Both the position numbers and the translations under genes were made by a program. A model generated the notes under the pieces. It worked only from the letters and a program-made list of their open reading frames with translations. It searched no databases and was not told the origin of the DNA. A stretch of 64,000 nt of DNA from Panaeolus papilionaceus (taxonomy: Eukaryota > Basidiomycota > Agaricomycetes > Agaricales), in NCBI GenBank assembly GCA_015501605.1, contig JADNRZ010000011.1:744001-808000 (forward strand). Direction: 5' to 3'. Below, piece after piece: positions 1-11,843 of this stretch. The first letter of the stretch is position 1, and the number at the start of each line of letters is the position of its first letter.

Positions 1-1923
1 GGGACGGACCCTTTGACGCGATTCACGGCTTTAATTTCGATGATATGTGCACTCATGAGTCTCCTCTTTGGGTGCATGTACATCATCCGCTTTGGGACGA
101 TGAGGAAGACGTATAAAGCGGCTGAATGGGCGTCAGAGGCGAAGAGGACAAGAACAGGGATTTTTTGGAACGTGTGGGTGATGTTGGCGATGCCTGCTGC
201 GTGGCTTGCTTGGTGAGTTCATTTCCTATATTTACATTCATTTCGTTGCTCAACTGGTAATTTTATAATTGCTGCAGGTCCATGGTTTCTTATATTGTCT
301 GTGTTATGTCGTTCGTTTGGAGGACCGGCACCCTGTCGGATACCAATCGCGACCCTTTTTCTGATGAAGCTGCCCTTATACCCCGCATCATCGTCACTGT
401 TGTCCTCTCACTGGGCCTCATTTATTTCTCCTTGATCGCCTTGACTTTGAGGCGATATGGCGCACTCATGGACAGGGCCTGGCAACGTCGGATACAGGGC
501 TGGATTTTCGAGCTTGAAGCCCCCCTTTATCAAAAATCTAACATCCCGTCTCCATCCAAACTACCAACCAACACCTTTGGAATGTCCACATTATATCCCG
601 AGGAAAAGATCGCAGCCTACAAAGCCGACGAGAAATTGTATCCTGCTTTCCAATCCGAACCTGTCTACCCAGCGCTACATCCTTCTTGTGTCCTTATTCC
701 CCCGCCATCCCCTTCCGTCAGTGTTCCCAAACGGGAGTTGAAAAGCGCCATGGGCCCAGGATCCAAAAATTGTGGGATTCACTGGGACTCCAAGGCAAAG
801 GTCGGGAGTAGTGTTGTTTCAATCTACCCAGAATCGGAGATCAAGCCGACATCTGGTGTAGGCAGCGTTGTCGAACCGCCGTACAGCGCATTCACAACGT
901 TATTTACAGGATCAACGAACCTGTATGCATCAGTGCGACCTCCAACTCCCCCTCCCCGAAAGGAGACGAAGGCTAGGTCCACCTCTTCGGGTGCTAATCA
1001 TCAAGATGACGATGATGACGATTCCGGCAGCTTTGTTTGTCGCCGCCCTGCTGGGATGTCTAACAGGGGGACCTTACCCACCCCTCCTAGCCAGACTGGT
1101 TCAGGGTTTGAAGGTGTCACTGTCATTTGTAGATATTCACCCAGTCCACCGTCCCCTTTCATCTTGGAGTCCAATTCCAAGCAGGAGCTCTCCTGTTCGA
1201 CAATGTGTTATACTCATATTTTGGATCGTGACAAGACTGCGGCCAAATTGGCCGAAGAACCTCAGGAAAAGAAGCCCCTTATACGTATGACAAGGCTCGT
1301 TGGTCTGTCAGATGGCGATCCACCTCTTTCTATCCCTCCTACTGAATATGATCTTGAGCAATGTGGATTAAAAATCGACCAATGGAAGGAATTACACATG
1401 GTGAGCACGATTCGTTGCAATATTTGCATCTTATTTTATTCATGCTCATGAAAACAAGGACGCCCACAAAAACTGGAAATTGAACCTCGAGTCCGAGGCC
1501 ATGAACCAAGATCACGCCATTCACGCATTCATCGCTCAGTGGAACAAAACCTATTCTGCATGGTCAGAACACCAAATTCGATTATGCGAAGAACGTACCG
1601 GAGCAAGTCCCAACGGGTCATTTGCGATTTATCATTTCAAGTCGTCTCAAGAGTTGCCGTATGACGACACGCAGTATGATGTTAGCGGATTGGATATTCA
1701 GAGGGTGGACGTGTTGGGCCCTTTTGGGAAGGTTAGGGATGACGACGTAGAGTTGAGAAGGCTATCGCTTTTTGCGACACATCTATATATTGGCGACGAG
1801 CTGCTGAGGGAGAACGTTTTGGAGGTGTCTGACACGAAAGGAGGAGAGAAGCCTGAGATCGAAGTTACCAGTCCAGTGCTCGTCGCTGAAGAGTCTAGTG
1901 AGTCGGATGACTCGGATGACTAG
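1..1923 (+). CDS. Uncharacterised multi-pass membrane protein, 5' end outside window
   Basis: The reading frame is open to the left edge, so the start lies outside. Three exons join in frame: 1-212, 278-1400 and 1459-1923. The introns are 213-277 (gtgagt...ctgcag) and 1401-1458 (gtgagc...acaag). At least three hydrophobic helices are visible: one at the window start, one spanning the first splice junction (W-rich), and one after the conserved-looking DPFSDEAALIPR segment. After the last helix comes a basic turn and a long polar, Pro/Ser-rich cytoplasmic-type tail with a DDDDDD run, ending in an acidic SSESDDSDD tail. The shape (helix bundle, then a long disordered tail) resembles fungal seven-helix receptors, but no diagnostic motif is visible and the N-terminal half is missing. 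I do not assign a function. Confidence 0.6.
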
Positions 1924-2139
1924 GACACTTTTTTGGGTTGTAGGTCGCCAGATGCGTTGGAATGATAACAACCTCCTAACGTGTTTTCAGGACTCAGGCT
2001 CAATTTCAATGCTTTTGCAAGAAGTTATCAAAGTCCACATGCCCAAAATCGTGTATCTACTCGAGCTCTTGCTACAGCATCGAACTATAAGAAGCCTTGT
2101 ACAAGTAACTATTTTGTACTCTATCCAACATCGGGATAT

Positions 2140-3254
2140 TTATTGGAAGACCTCTCGCCACTTCTCGCTTTCCTTCTTGAAGCCTCTGAATTCCGAAATT
2201 GCCAACTTCTCCAACGTACGATAATACTTCCAATCGTGTTTTGCATAGAAGACCTTGGGCATGTCGTCCCAGATTTTCTTCAAGGCCTGGGTGTGAAGCT
2301 CTTTGGCAACGATGGTGCACGGCTCGCAAATATGTTGCTTCGATCCTGATCCGTGGACTTCGAACGTGAGTTCCTTTAAAGCGTGTCGATGTCGTTCCCG
2401 CTCCGCGATCATCTCAAGGTACCACCGCTTGATGATCTTCTCGCACTCTGGTCGGCTAAGGCAACGTGATGATGGCAGATGGCCGAAGAAGGTGAGGATC
2501 GACCAGTTGGAAATAAGCTCATATCTAGCATGAAGGATGTACTGCTGCATTCCTGGTGTGAGGGTCGTCCAGTAGTTGGATGTGGTTACCTGCCGTGTGG
2601 AGAGCAGGCAGATCTCGTATGTGAGCGATGGGAGGAACCAGATCACGCGAGCAAGGATGACGACGCGGAGAGCTTGCAACAACTCGTCGACGGTTAATTC
2701 GCGTGTTAGGGCAAACGCTTTTTGTGCTGTTCCCCATGGGAACTCTAAGGGTTGTGGGATGTAGTATTGGAGGTGTCGAATGGCTTGGCGGAAGAGACTT
2801 TCTATTTCAAAGATAAAGGTGTAGTGCGCCATGTTAAGGATGTCTTTTAAGGGGATCTCGTGCGATGCACAGTTCCAAAATCTGCTCCGTGCTGTATCAG
2901 ACTCTGTTTGGTATGATATCGTACGACGTACTCGGGCTCATAGATGGCAAGGAGAATGTTGGTGATCCCCCTTATCTCGTACTTCTTTCTGGGCAGCACG
3001 AGAATTGGTATACGCGGGATGTCTGAATCTTTTGGGGTAATTGTCATGGGCACTTCGAGCAATTTCTTTGCGAAGACGGGGGAATGTCTCGCTATGACAC
3101 CGCGATGGATGAGAAAGTCCATCTTGTCTTCAACTCGTATTTTAATATTCCCATCCGCGAACCAAAGTCTGTCGTCTTTTTCGTGTGACGGTAGCTCTTC
3201 CGTTGATACAGAGTCAAGAAGAGGCGCGTAGTGGGGTTCGTAGGTGGTCATCAT
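2140..3254 (-). CDS. BTB/POZ-domain protein (Agaricomycete type)
   Basis: There are two exons on the minus strand, 3254-2932 and 2881-2140, separated by a 50-nt intron (gtacgt...gagcag). They encode 354 aa. The first ATG of a Met-Met pair at 3254 was taken as start; the frame upstream has only GTG and TTG codons. The N-terminal 100 residues carry a BTB-like core: a DGNIKIRVED strand, an FLIHRGVIARHSPVFAKKL helix pair, then a polyproline-like hydrophobic segment. Splicing restores EFWNCASHEIPLKDILN, which reads straight into the helical second half. The C-terminal half is charged and Trp/His rich, with a C-x2-C pair near residue 300. Such proteins are usually oligomerising adaptors, sometimes for Cullin-3 ligases. 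That role is inferred from the family. Both splice sites are inferred from phase. Confidence 0.72.
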
Positions 3255-5491
3255 GTAGGTTCTAGAGTACAACACGGGGGGGAACGGTGCGAATGCGCGT
3301 ATTGGTAGGTGTTAAAGAAAAATTTGGGTGGAAGATGGCGGTCGTCAGTCAAGGTGAAGGTTTTTGTCTGTCAATGTCAACGGCTCATTGATCAGTGAGA
3401 GCTTTATGTAAGGGCCCAATGTGAAGATGACTGCCTGTGAGGAGAACAAGAAGTCGTGGGCTGTGCACTGCTTGCCTACCCTTGACAGGCTCAACGATGT
3501 GAGCTCGAATATATAGCATGTCATAGAGAGATTCTAATCAATATATTACCCCTCCCTTTGTCATTTGACGGTGATGCGATATTGACAGATGGTGAGGATC
3601 TAATCATTCTACGACTTCAAAGTTCGAATACCATCGAAGAACACCAATTGATAGCTTAAAGACCACATGTAACTCAATCTCAAGCTTCTCGAACCGTTTC
3701 CCGCCCTTTTAATTCGTGTTCACATTCTGGTGCCATTCGAGCTCTGCACATGTACATGGGTTGTGAATAGGTGTAAATTAAATCGTATCTCCATTGGGGG
3801 ACAAGGAGTAGGATCTAATCTAATCAGATTAGGCATCAACATTATGTAAGGGGTGTGCTTGTCTCTGTCTGGGCTTTGCGGCTCCTACGAGTCTGTGACA
3901 CGGATTGCTTGTAATTTGCCCACCTCATGATCATCGACTTCAATGAACTAAACGATATCAGGCTCTCACAGTGAAATTATTTTCCTTCAGCATTCATTTG
4001 GCCTCAGAATTTAGGTTTTTTAAATCCACAAAGTGGGGTCTGGGTCCAGGGTGGTGTAGCATCTTCAACGACGAAAGAGTCATAGAAGCGTTCGTGGAAT
4101 GCAGCTATTGAAATCTTTTTCACCGTTTGGAGAGCACGCAATTCATCGGTGGGATAAGAAGCTGTGCTTTAAATAGTTGCATATCGTTTTGCTTTGCGGG
4201 GGTCATTTGACTGAATAATTAGACGGGGATCGGTAGGCGTGAGTGGTGAGTTTGGTCTGGTTCGTTCAGACCTGTGACAAGACTGACGACGATCGTTCTT
4301 AGAGAAAGCGTATCAACCTCGGCGGTTAGCGTTTGCTAGATATGTGATCGTAGAAATGTTCTGAGGACGAAGTCAGCGTCAAGCTCTGAAAGACGCAGTC
4401 GAGCTTGTTTCCTCCACATAAATAGCCGACGGCACACAACACGTTTTCCAATGCTACCCTGCCTGCCGAGGCATTCCCTATAAGTCCTCAAAAGGGTTTC
4501 AATTCCATTTGCAGACCATAGTTCTGCAACCCTCAGAGAGCATCGGGCGTCGTAATGCTCCAAATTCGGACACGACATCGCAAGGGGAAAAACAAGACAG
4601 TTGTTTGACCTTTACAGGTGCGTAGTGAACTTATCTGCTTAGAATTACTTCACTTCAGAGATGTTCTATACTTACCAAGTGACGTCGTCTAGAGGATGGT
4701 TGAAGGGTTTCAGCCCTGAATTAGGAATGGGATGAGCCATTTGGCGAGAGTTCATTCAACATGGATCTCAACGCCAGCAATGTCAGCGAATTCACTGCGG
4801 CTGCCATTCAAAACTTGCAAATAGTATAGTGACTCGTTCTAGCTCTTTCTGTATATTTGCCTCGAGGCTCATTTGTTATGTGGTTCGGTGGCTGGCGGAT
4901 ATGTCGGGAGAAACCTTTTCGGGGAACGAAAGTCCATTGTGCGCATCGGTTCCGCGCCTGCTGTTCAGGCAGGGTACGTCGTCAATTATGATTTTGGACA
5001 TGAAACGCTGGTAATAACGCTCGACTGATATTTCCGTTAGTATCCCGAAGAAAAAGAAGGGGTTGAGCAGGGGCTGATACAAATGTCCTGCCGAATATGG
5101 TTATGATGCCTCATGAAAACCTCGTGTTGATCCTCATGGCTTGTGACTCCCCTAGTCTGAGGCTACAGCGAGACTCACAGCATCCGCAACGTGGTCGATA
5201 ATCATTGAACACAGAAGTCTATGGTCCATTGTTGATATCGGTCTTAAGTCAGCGCGGTTGACATTGTCACGAAAACCAAACCATTCCAACCGACAGACGA
5301 CCCATCAAGTTCATATTTATTAAACGTTTCTTCTTCCCTTGTCTTTTGTTTTTTTCTTGATCTCTCTTTCAATTCGCATTTTTGCCTTTTTTAAACAGAA
5401 CACGCCGATTACAGAAGTCGGAAGGCGGTTTCTTCCCTTCCCATACACTCCTTCGTTTTCGTTTCCTATTCAACCTCCTTTCTTCCGACCA
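3255..5491 (+). other. Intergenic region, no supported gene
   Basis: About 2.2 kb between the divergently transcribed BTB gene and the disordered-protein gene. Reading frames here are short (at most 80 codons), lack splice-consistent partners and show no recognisable motif. The last 200 nt before 5492 are pyrimidine rich, as expected of a fungal promoter and leader. I see no tRNA, repeat array or element ends. Confidence 0.5.
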
Positions 5492-7962
5492 ATGTCCCAC
5501 TTTTACGAAAACCGGCAATCCACGTACCAAAATGATGATATGGATGACGGGCAATCCTACGCAGAGGAAGGCGAAATGATGGGGCAGTCGATGGGACAAG
5601 GTTCTCATTATGGTCACTCAGGCATGCCCACCAGTCCTAGGTCATGGGTGCAATATCCAGAGTACCCAGTACCGATGGCAGAGTCTATGTCGCATGCGCC
5701 TTCCAATACTACTTCACTTCGCGGACCGCGTCCACTTCCGGAACCCTTTCTTCAACGCCAAGTATACAGACCCCCCGATCAGGCGGTCGATGAGATGGAC
5801 GAAGAAGGTGAAGAAGATGAGTACATCGACGGCAATGAACCCCCTATCATGCATTCTGTCTACCAGGGGCAGGACTATGGTATGCCCCCCAGAGTCGCTA
5901 CCATGAAGCTCCGCAGCCTGTTCCATCTCCCACGTTCATTCCAGTCACTCCACTGAGACCTCAGCGTACCTTCGTTGGCGGATTCTTCAAAGGCTTGAAG
6001 AAGGTTTTTCGTGGCGGAAAAGCCAAAGATAAGACGCTGAGGAGAAAAGGGACATTTGGCACGGACGGAACTTCAGCGACCAACATTACGACTGGTGATA
6101 CCCTTCCTCGCTATCTCTCAAATCCCTCCATTGGTCCTTCAAATCCACAATTCGCCCGTCGACTGACCATGGCTGTGAACAATGGAAATCTTCCTCCGGA
6201 AACTACTTCTATGGCCTTTGAATCCCTTTCTCCGCCGCACCATGATCCATCGCAACCTTTACCTTTCCAGTTCCGTCCAGATGTGAACAATGATCTTCCG
6301 CTGCGACCTCAGGCTGTGACACCTCAATTTCCGAGTGTATTCATTACTCCGCCTACGGATAGCTATGCAGAGGGCGAGCGTGCAGAGGTAGAAAATGCGG
6401 ACCAATACGATGCACCACCTCCACCTGACCAAGAGCCCCCTGAAGAGTACTCAGACGAGGAAGACGAAGACGACGACGACGACGAACAGCCACGACCATT
6501 AGACATGGCCCAGGAACGAACGACCATGATGATGTACAACAATACTGATCCTTCTCATCCTTCACAACATGGACATACCCCGTCTCAAGGCCATCCTGGC
6601 TCATCTAGTCATCCTACCAATAACTCCCATCCGTACTCTAATGCTCCATCCCAATCTCATCATCACTCTGTGGCACCTTCCCAATCGCACCACTACTCCA
6701 ACGCACCTTCACAGTCTCAACATTACTCCAACGCACCCTCACAATCTCAGCCCTATTCCAATGCACCGTCACAGTCTCAGCCCTACTCTCATTCTCCTTC
6801 TCAGTACCCCCAATACTCAGCTGGTCCTTCTACCGGTGTATCCCGCATGCCTTCCGGGCGTCGTGTTTCATATCCTTCAGAACTCCCCACTCGTGCAACA
6901 ATGGAAGCTATGCAAGGCCGCCAGATGCCCCCTCCAGTTCCACCACTTCCAGAAACAAGTATATCTATGGGAATGTCTATGGTCCCTACCTCTCCACGAC
7001 GACGCACCTTCTTTTCTAGACGTCCTACGACGACTGGCACGAGTGTACTGTCTCCCAAAAGTGGCACGTCCATGACCAGAACCATGACCACGACTACATC
7101 TGGATACACTGTTTCAACGGCTGCGACATCTTGCTATGATCCATCCTTTGCATCAGATCTCAATCCTGTGGAGAAATTCTTCAAGGGTCTATATAACCTG
7201 CCATGGATTGCACAAGAACGAGTTACAGTGGATTATCGGCCAGCTGATTCACCACGAGCGAAAGCGAAAGTGAAAAGTACTGCAAAGAAAGCCATGCCAT
7301 CATGGTATCGCTCACTTGTCACCCGCTCTCGTGTAGGAACAATTGACGCAGTCAGTAATGCCGATCCTACGATGAGCATGGGTGAGACCATGTCGCCCAA
7401 CACTTCTCGTCGTCGCTCTCGGGAACATAGGAGTCACCGACACCACAGCCCCACCAAACCCTCCAGGCGGCACCGCAGGCACAGGCGCCGTACTGCAACT
7501 ACTATGACCACGGACACAGGAATGACCGCAACAACAGCAGATGGCCATCGACGAGCGGCTAGTCCACTCGTCCCGGGAACCTACCCATATGCCTATCCAT
7601 CCTATCCTTACCCTTATCCCTATCCTTACCCTGCGATGTCGCCTCCACCCCGGGAGTCAGGATCACGTTCAGCTTCGCCTCGCGGCGCACGAAAACATAA
7701 ATCCAGCCGGGACCACAAGTATGGTGTATACCCACAAGCTGCGTATCAGCCTATGACGATGCCTGCAGGGCCTTCACCACCGCCAGGCATGCCAGCAGGT
7801 CCCGTATATTTCGTATCGCCCTCTCCTCCTGGTAGCAATCATGGGGACAGTCATCCAGGTGGCGTGCCAGTGCAGGTTTCGCCTGTCATGTGGCATTACA
7901 TCCCCGCTGCTTTCGACCCCAATCAGCACCGTATGCGATCGCCTGTTCAGCACGCATCATGA
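5492..7962 (+). CDS. Long disordered protein with LNPVEKFFK-type module (paralogue 1), apparent frame break
   Basis: The protein is about 811-823 aa and mostly low complexity: an N-terminal Met/Gln/Tyr-rich part, a basic FVGGFFKGLKK patch, an acidic D/E block (about 6450-6490), a 10-residue Tyr-Ser-x-x-Pro-Ser-Gln repeat, Arg/His-rich and Tyr-Pro-rich tracts, and a folded-looking module near 7156-7320 beginning LNPVEKFFKGLYNLPW. The same order of blocks recurs in the gene at 59125-61641, so the two are paralogues. The frame shifts by one at a run of six C (5885-5890). Adding one C would join the frames, giving GMPPQSRYHE. A 35-nt GT-AG intron (5858-5892) would also restore the frame but is unusually short, and the paralogue has no intron. 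ATG 5492 was chosen because pyrimidine-rich leader precedes it. Function unknown. Confidence 0.7.
6634..6813 (+). repeat. Six-copy 30-nt in-frame tandem repeat
   Basis: Six consecutive 30-nt units encode ten-residue repeats of the form Y-S-N-A-P-S-Q-S-Q-H/P. Units 1 and 3-5 are the most similar and units 2 and 6 diverge. The repeat lies in the disordered part of the 5492-7962 gene and is absent from its paralogue at 59 kb, so it expanded after their split. Confidence 0.85.
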
Positions 7963-9293
7963 CACCTGTAGACTTTTTTTTTTCTGTTTTTCTCCGCTTT
8001 TCTTTCTTTTGTTCCGTTTGTACTACCCACCCCGTTCCGCGTTTCCCGTCCCTCCGCCTTGCACATTCGCATTCAATTTTGTAACCACCCCCCTTTGTTT
8101 ACGATCCTTTACGAACTCTTCACGATCACTAATCCAATCACAGTAGCATTATTTATATCGCATCCCTTGGCATTTTCTCCACACGTTCATCTCCATGATT
8201 TCCTCTTCATCATCATCATCATCATCATCGACCATTATCAACAGTAGGATTTTCAATTTTTTTCATCATTGACATGTACATGTAAAAAACGCTGTAAACA
8301 GTGTGCATAGTACTACACATATTTATTCTTGTACTTGTACGATTCGTTTGATCCATCTCTAATCAAGCTCGCATTTCGGTGCTGTATCAGTTCAGTTCTT
8401 GATCGTGGAGTGAAGTTCGATTCAAACCAAGAAAGATCGGTACGTCGCACAAACAATTGCTGTCAGCGTTTTGGATTTTGTGTATGTGCATGCGTTCGAC
8501 TGATCAAGTGATTCATAAAGGGGGGATTAGAGTGACAGCTGCTACAATTATCATGCTATCTGGCTGTTGTATACAAGCGTCCATAGTACCTAATTTATCA
8601 GGTCCATTGAATTACTCCGCGCTCGTGCGTGGAACTCTTGATCTCATATCTCGATTATACTACTTCCCATAGCCATCTTGCTCCAAAGGAAAGGGCTCGA
8701 CATCACCTCATGCTTTAGCCCTCCACGCAATGGCTACCGTTTAGCACCATGAGACTAGGATGCCTTTATCGTGAGGTCAACAGGTCCCTAAGCGCTCCAA
8801 ACCATGATGTTGGATCGTTCCTTTTTTGATTTACTACTAAGATGACCTGTCTATTACCGAGCTACAGGGCCCCTCTCCCGCTGATCCGTTGGTCCAAGTT
8901 CGAGTCGCCATCCCTCCCGAGCTCAATCGACTGCACCCGACCAGTTTACATTTGAAAGCATGGACTATGATCGGTTCGATCGAATTCAATGGTCGCTCGA
9001 TGGATCGCCCTGTCCCGTCGGGGATGTGTGGCAGCTAACCGAATCCCAATGTTTTAGTACCAACGTTAGGAAATTTTATGATTCGGATGAAAGGGCAGCT
9101 TCGAAATCGCCATGAGCAATCCGAGTCGAAGGGGTGGTTTAATCCTCGTGTTTGTCCCGAGTTCTCGTTGCAGTATTTCTGTCATTCAAACGATCGTATG
9201 TACTTATCTAATTCATAGACACATGCAATTCAGTTACTGAAGCGCTCGAGCCGCAAAGGATTTCTGTCAATATTGAGTAAATATTGCCCTGCA
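7963..9293 (+). other. 3' flank and intergenic region
   Basis: T-rich 3' flank of the disordered-protein gene, then about 1 kb with no supported gene. It includes a (CAT)7 microsatellite at 8208-8229. Short frames up to about 100 codons at 7.8-8.2 kb are shadows or T/C-rich translation of the 3' flank. Confidence 0.5.
8208..8229 (+). repeat. (CAT)7 microsatellite
   Basis: Seven perfect CAT copies in the 3' flank of the gene ending at 7962. Confidence 0.9.
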
Positions 9294-9632
9294 CTAGACT
9301 TCAAGTGGTTCGGCGATCTTTCTGGAATGCTCCCAGAGCTTCTCTCTTTGCTCCTCTGTCCCATACCAGCCTTTGTCCTTCAAATCCTCGCCTTTGACAC
9401 CTATTCTCCACGAGCTTCCTTTATCGCCTTCCCTCGTTTTTGATGTCGTATATATTCCGTGCCATTGATAAGACGCGCACTGCTCTGGTGTGCTTGTAAA
9501 AAGCGCCAGAAGCGGCATAACACCATTCATCAAGCGCAGGCCAGCAGAGGGTGAAGAAGCCAAAGCATTGGTGCGCACAATTCCAGGGGTCGAATGAAGA
9601 AAGGCAATCGAAGGGTTGAGAAGAGAGAATTT
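9294..9632 (-). pseudogene. Truncated SDR copy (last exon only)
   Basis: This 113-codon open stretch ends at TAG 9296-9294. It matches the last exon of the neighbouring SDR gene nearly residue for residue (STPGIVRTNALASSPS, TPEQCA.YQWHG.YTTSK, KGWYGTEEQREKLWEH). An acceptor (gagcag) precedes it, and a donor-like gtgagt at 9700 preserves a 68-nt intron. Upstream of that no Rossmann fold, cofactor loop or Tyr-x-x-x-Lys is present, and the would-be previous exon has lost recognisable similarity. It is best read as a fragment of a former tandem copy of the 9922-10978 gene. It could still be transcribed, but cannot encode a complete enzyme. Confidence 0.75.
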
Positions 9633-9921
9633 CTGCTCACGAATTTAGAGCGGTTGATGAGCTGAGCCCCACAACCAGGAAAGAACAATTGTAAACTCAC
9701 TTGCGTCGGAAGAATGGCCAGACGCGGCCAAGGAACGCTTATCACGACGGAACGTCATTGGAATTCGAATAAGCTTCAGGAATCATCTCGGATTGAATCC
9801 TACTATCACCTAAAGTATTATTGCAATATACTGTCAACTATAACACGTACATAAGATTATAAAAACTATACAATAGAATTCTCTGGGTCCGTCTAGCCTA
9901 TAAAAATCCAATCAAGGCTAA

Positions 9922-10978
9922 CTAATGCGACACCGATGAAACAGCAGCTTCGACAACACTTTTTGTGTGTTCCCAAAGCTTCTCGGTCTGCTCTTCTGTT
10001 CCATACCAACGTTTATCCTTGATGTCCTCGCCCTTAGACCCTATCCGCCATGCACCAGCGTTCTTCCCATCGTCCACCTTAGATGTAGTATAGACACCGT
10101 GCCATTGATATGGTGCACATTGCTCGGGGGTTGTTGAAAACGGCGTCAAAAGAGGCATGAGGCCATTCATCAACCGTAATCGAGCAGATGGCGATGCGGC
10201 GAGGGCATTCGTGCGAACAATACCGGGTGTTGAGTGAAGGAAGGATATGGAAGGGTTGAGGGCGGAATATTTCTGGATTAAAGCAACTGTTTAGAAAGAA
10301 TTGAAATAAATTAAATAAGACTGGACGCACCTTCATCATCAAGTCATTGTAAGTAGGAGCTGCAAGTGCCACTCTGGTCAATGTATAACTGCCCTCCTTT
10401 GCAAGGCCAAAGTCATCTACATCAACCTCTCCACCGACTCCTGCACCCAAGACACTAAGGACCTTCGCCTCCTCTCCCTCGTCCTTGGCCTTCTTCAGAG
10501 AGGGAAGCAGGTCGTTAATAAACTTCCATCTTGCGTAATAGTGCACGGCGAGCTTCTTGTCAATACCTTCGGTGGTGGGTGTGAATCCCTCAAGGGTAAT
10601 ATACCCTGGTGTAAGGAGAAGATAGTTGATTTTGGGATACTTTCGAAGTATCTCTGACGTAGCAGTTTGCACATTCTTCATGAGCGATGCGTCGCATTCG
10701 ATGAAGTCACGACTTGGGCCATCTGAAGTTGACGAACTCGCTGGACGAGGTAGAGACTCGAGAATGCGTTCTGCAGCACCGCGGTTCCGGCCAACAATGA
10801 CGATGTTGCTGTGTCCATTGGTGTCACTCGCGAAGACCCGCGCCAGGCCCTCGCCAATGCCTGATGTGCCTCCGACGAATACCGCAGTTGGTAGGCGCGA
10901 AGACGTTGAGCTCAGAAGATTTGATGAGACAAATGCAGCGTTGGAGGAGCGTATAGAGGAGAGTGCTGAAGAGAACAT
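9922..10978 (-). CDS. Short-chain dehydrogenase/reductase (NAD(P)-dependent)
   Basis: Two exons, 10978-10331 and 10272-9922, flank a 58-nt intron (gtgcgt...atccag) and encode 332 aa. The nucleotide-binding loop is GGTSGIGEG (residues 36-44). The catalytic pair fits Y148-A-R-W-K152. DFIECDAS (about 91-98) is the usual acidic-residue segment after the second strand pair. The start was placed at the ATG before FSSALSSIRSS because the paralogue at 11844 begins at the same point (FWSSLPSIRAS). The 28 extra upstream codons begin with TTG only. Substrate unknown. This SDR subgroup is common in mushrooms, often as NAD(P)-binding proteins of undefined substrate. It is divergent from the 11844 gene and next to a truncated copy at 9294. 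Confidence 0.85.
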
Positions 10979-11843
10979 AGGAAGAGTGATACGGTGGGTC
11001 TGTGTCAATGATCTTCTAAAGCATTTGCAAAGGCTTCCTTTTAACAGGATTGTCGGAGGCAATGCACAAGCGACCTACTCAGGCTGCCTGATGTCGTGTC
11101 CTGGGTCCGGGGCATCGCAATACTTAACATCACGAAAAGATAGCCTGCCGAATCAAAACGACATCTAAGACAATCAATTGCCAATGATCATGCGTAGCTG
11201 CGGCTTGAGGATTAGTCAAATAATATGTGTACCATCGGCCGTCATCCGGGAAATACCGAAAGCACCAATTTGGATAAAATGTCGCACATTCATTAAGGGT
11301 TGCACTGCACTTGGCAGCTCGACGACAACTTGTAGAGCGTCAACCCAACGCGTACTCATTATCAGAAGGCATAAATATGTATTAATCTGTGCAAAGCAGG
11401 TTTTCAGCAGGAAAAAGCGAAGATTAAGTACTTCCATAAGACGATTATTGATGAAAATGTTCCACTATCACTATTTGAATGTGCGAGGCGGACTCAGATT
11501 GATAATCGTCTGGGGAGAGACTTACATTGCACTCGGGTTTCCAAAAATACAGTTTTACATAAGAGATGTTCAAAGGAAATGAACACTGTGCCACTGTGAC
11601 GCGTTTCCTTGAGATAGGGGCAGGCCGCAGATGGTCCCAATTGAGACCACTCCGGCTTCCGAACGGCAACCTGGACCCGTGCCTTTCGCATTGATGGATG
11701 CCGTGTGGTTTCGCAAGTCAACTCCGTTGAAGCTTAAGCGACGCAGATAAAACGAAATGCCCTCAAGCTACTTTTTCCAAATTCTCCACACAACACTAGA
11801 AAACGAACATCCCATAGTAATTTTCACTTCTCGATAATCCACA
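10979..11843. other. Shared upstream region of two divergent SDR genes
   Basis: This 865-bp spacer between head-to-head SDR paralogues has no supported gene. Frames up to about 180 codons reach in from the antisense of the 9922 gene and have no splice partners or motifs. It may act as a bidirectional promoter, which is inferred from position only. Confidence 0.45.

Noticed and set aside
4336..4578. 80-codon minus-strand frame
   Set aside because: Short, isolated, no motif and no flanking exons.
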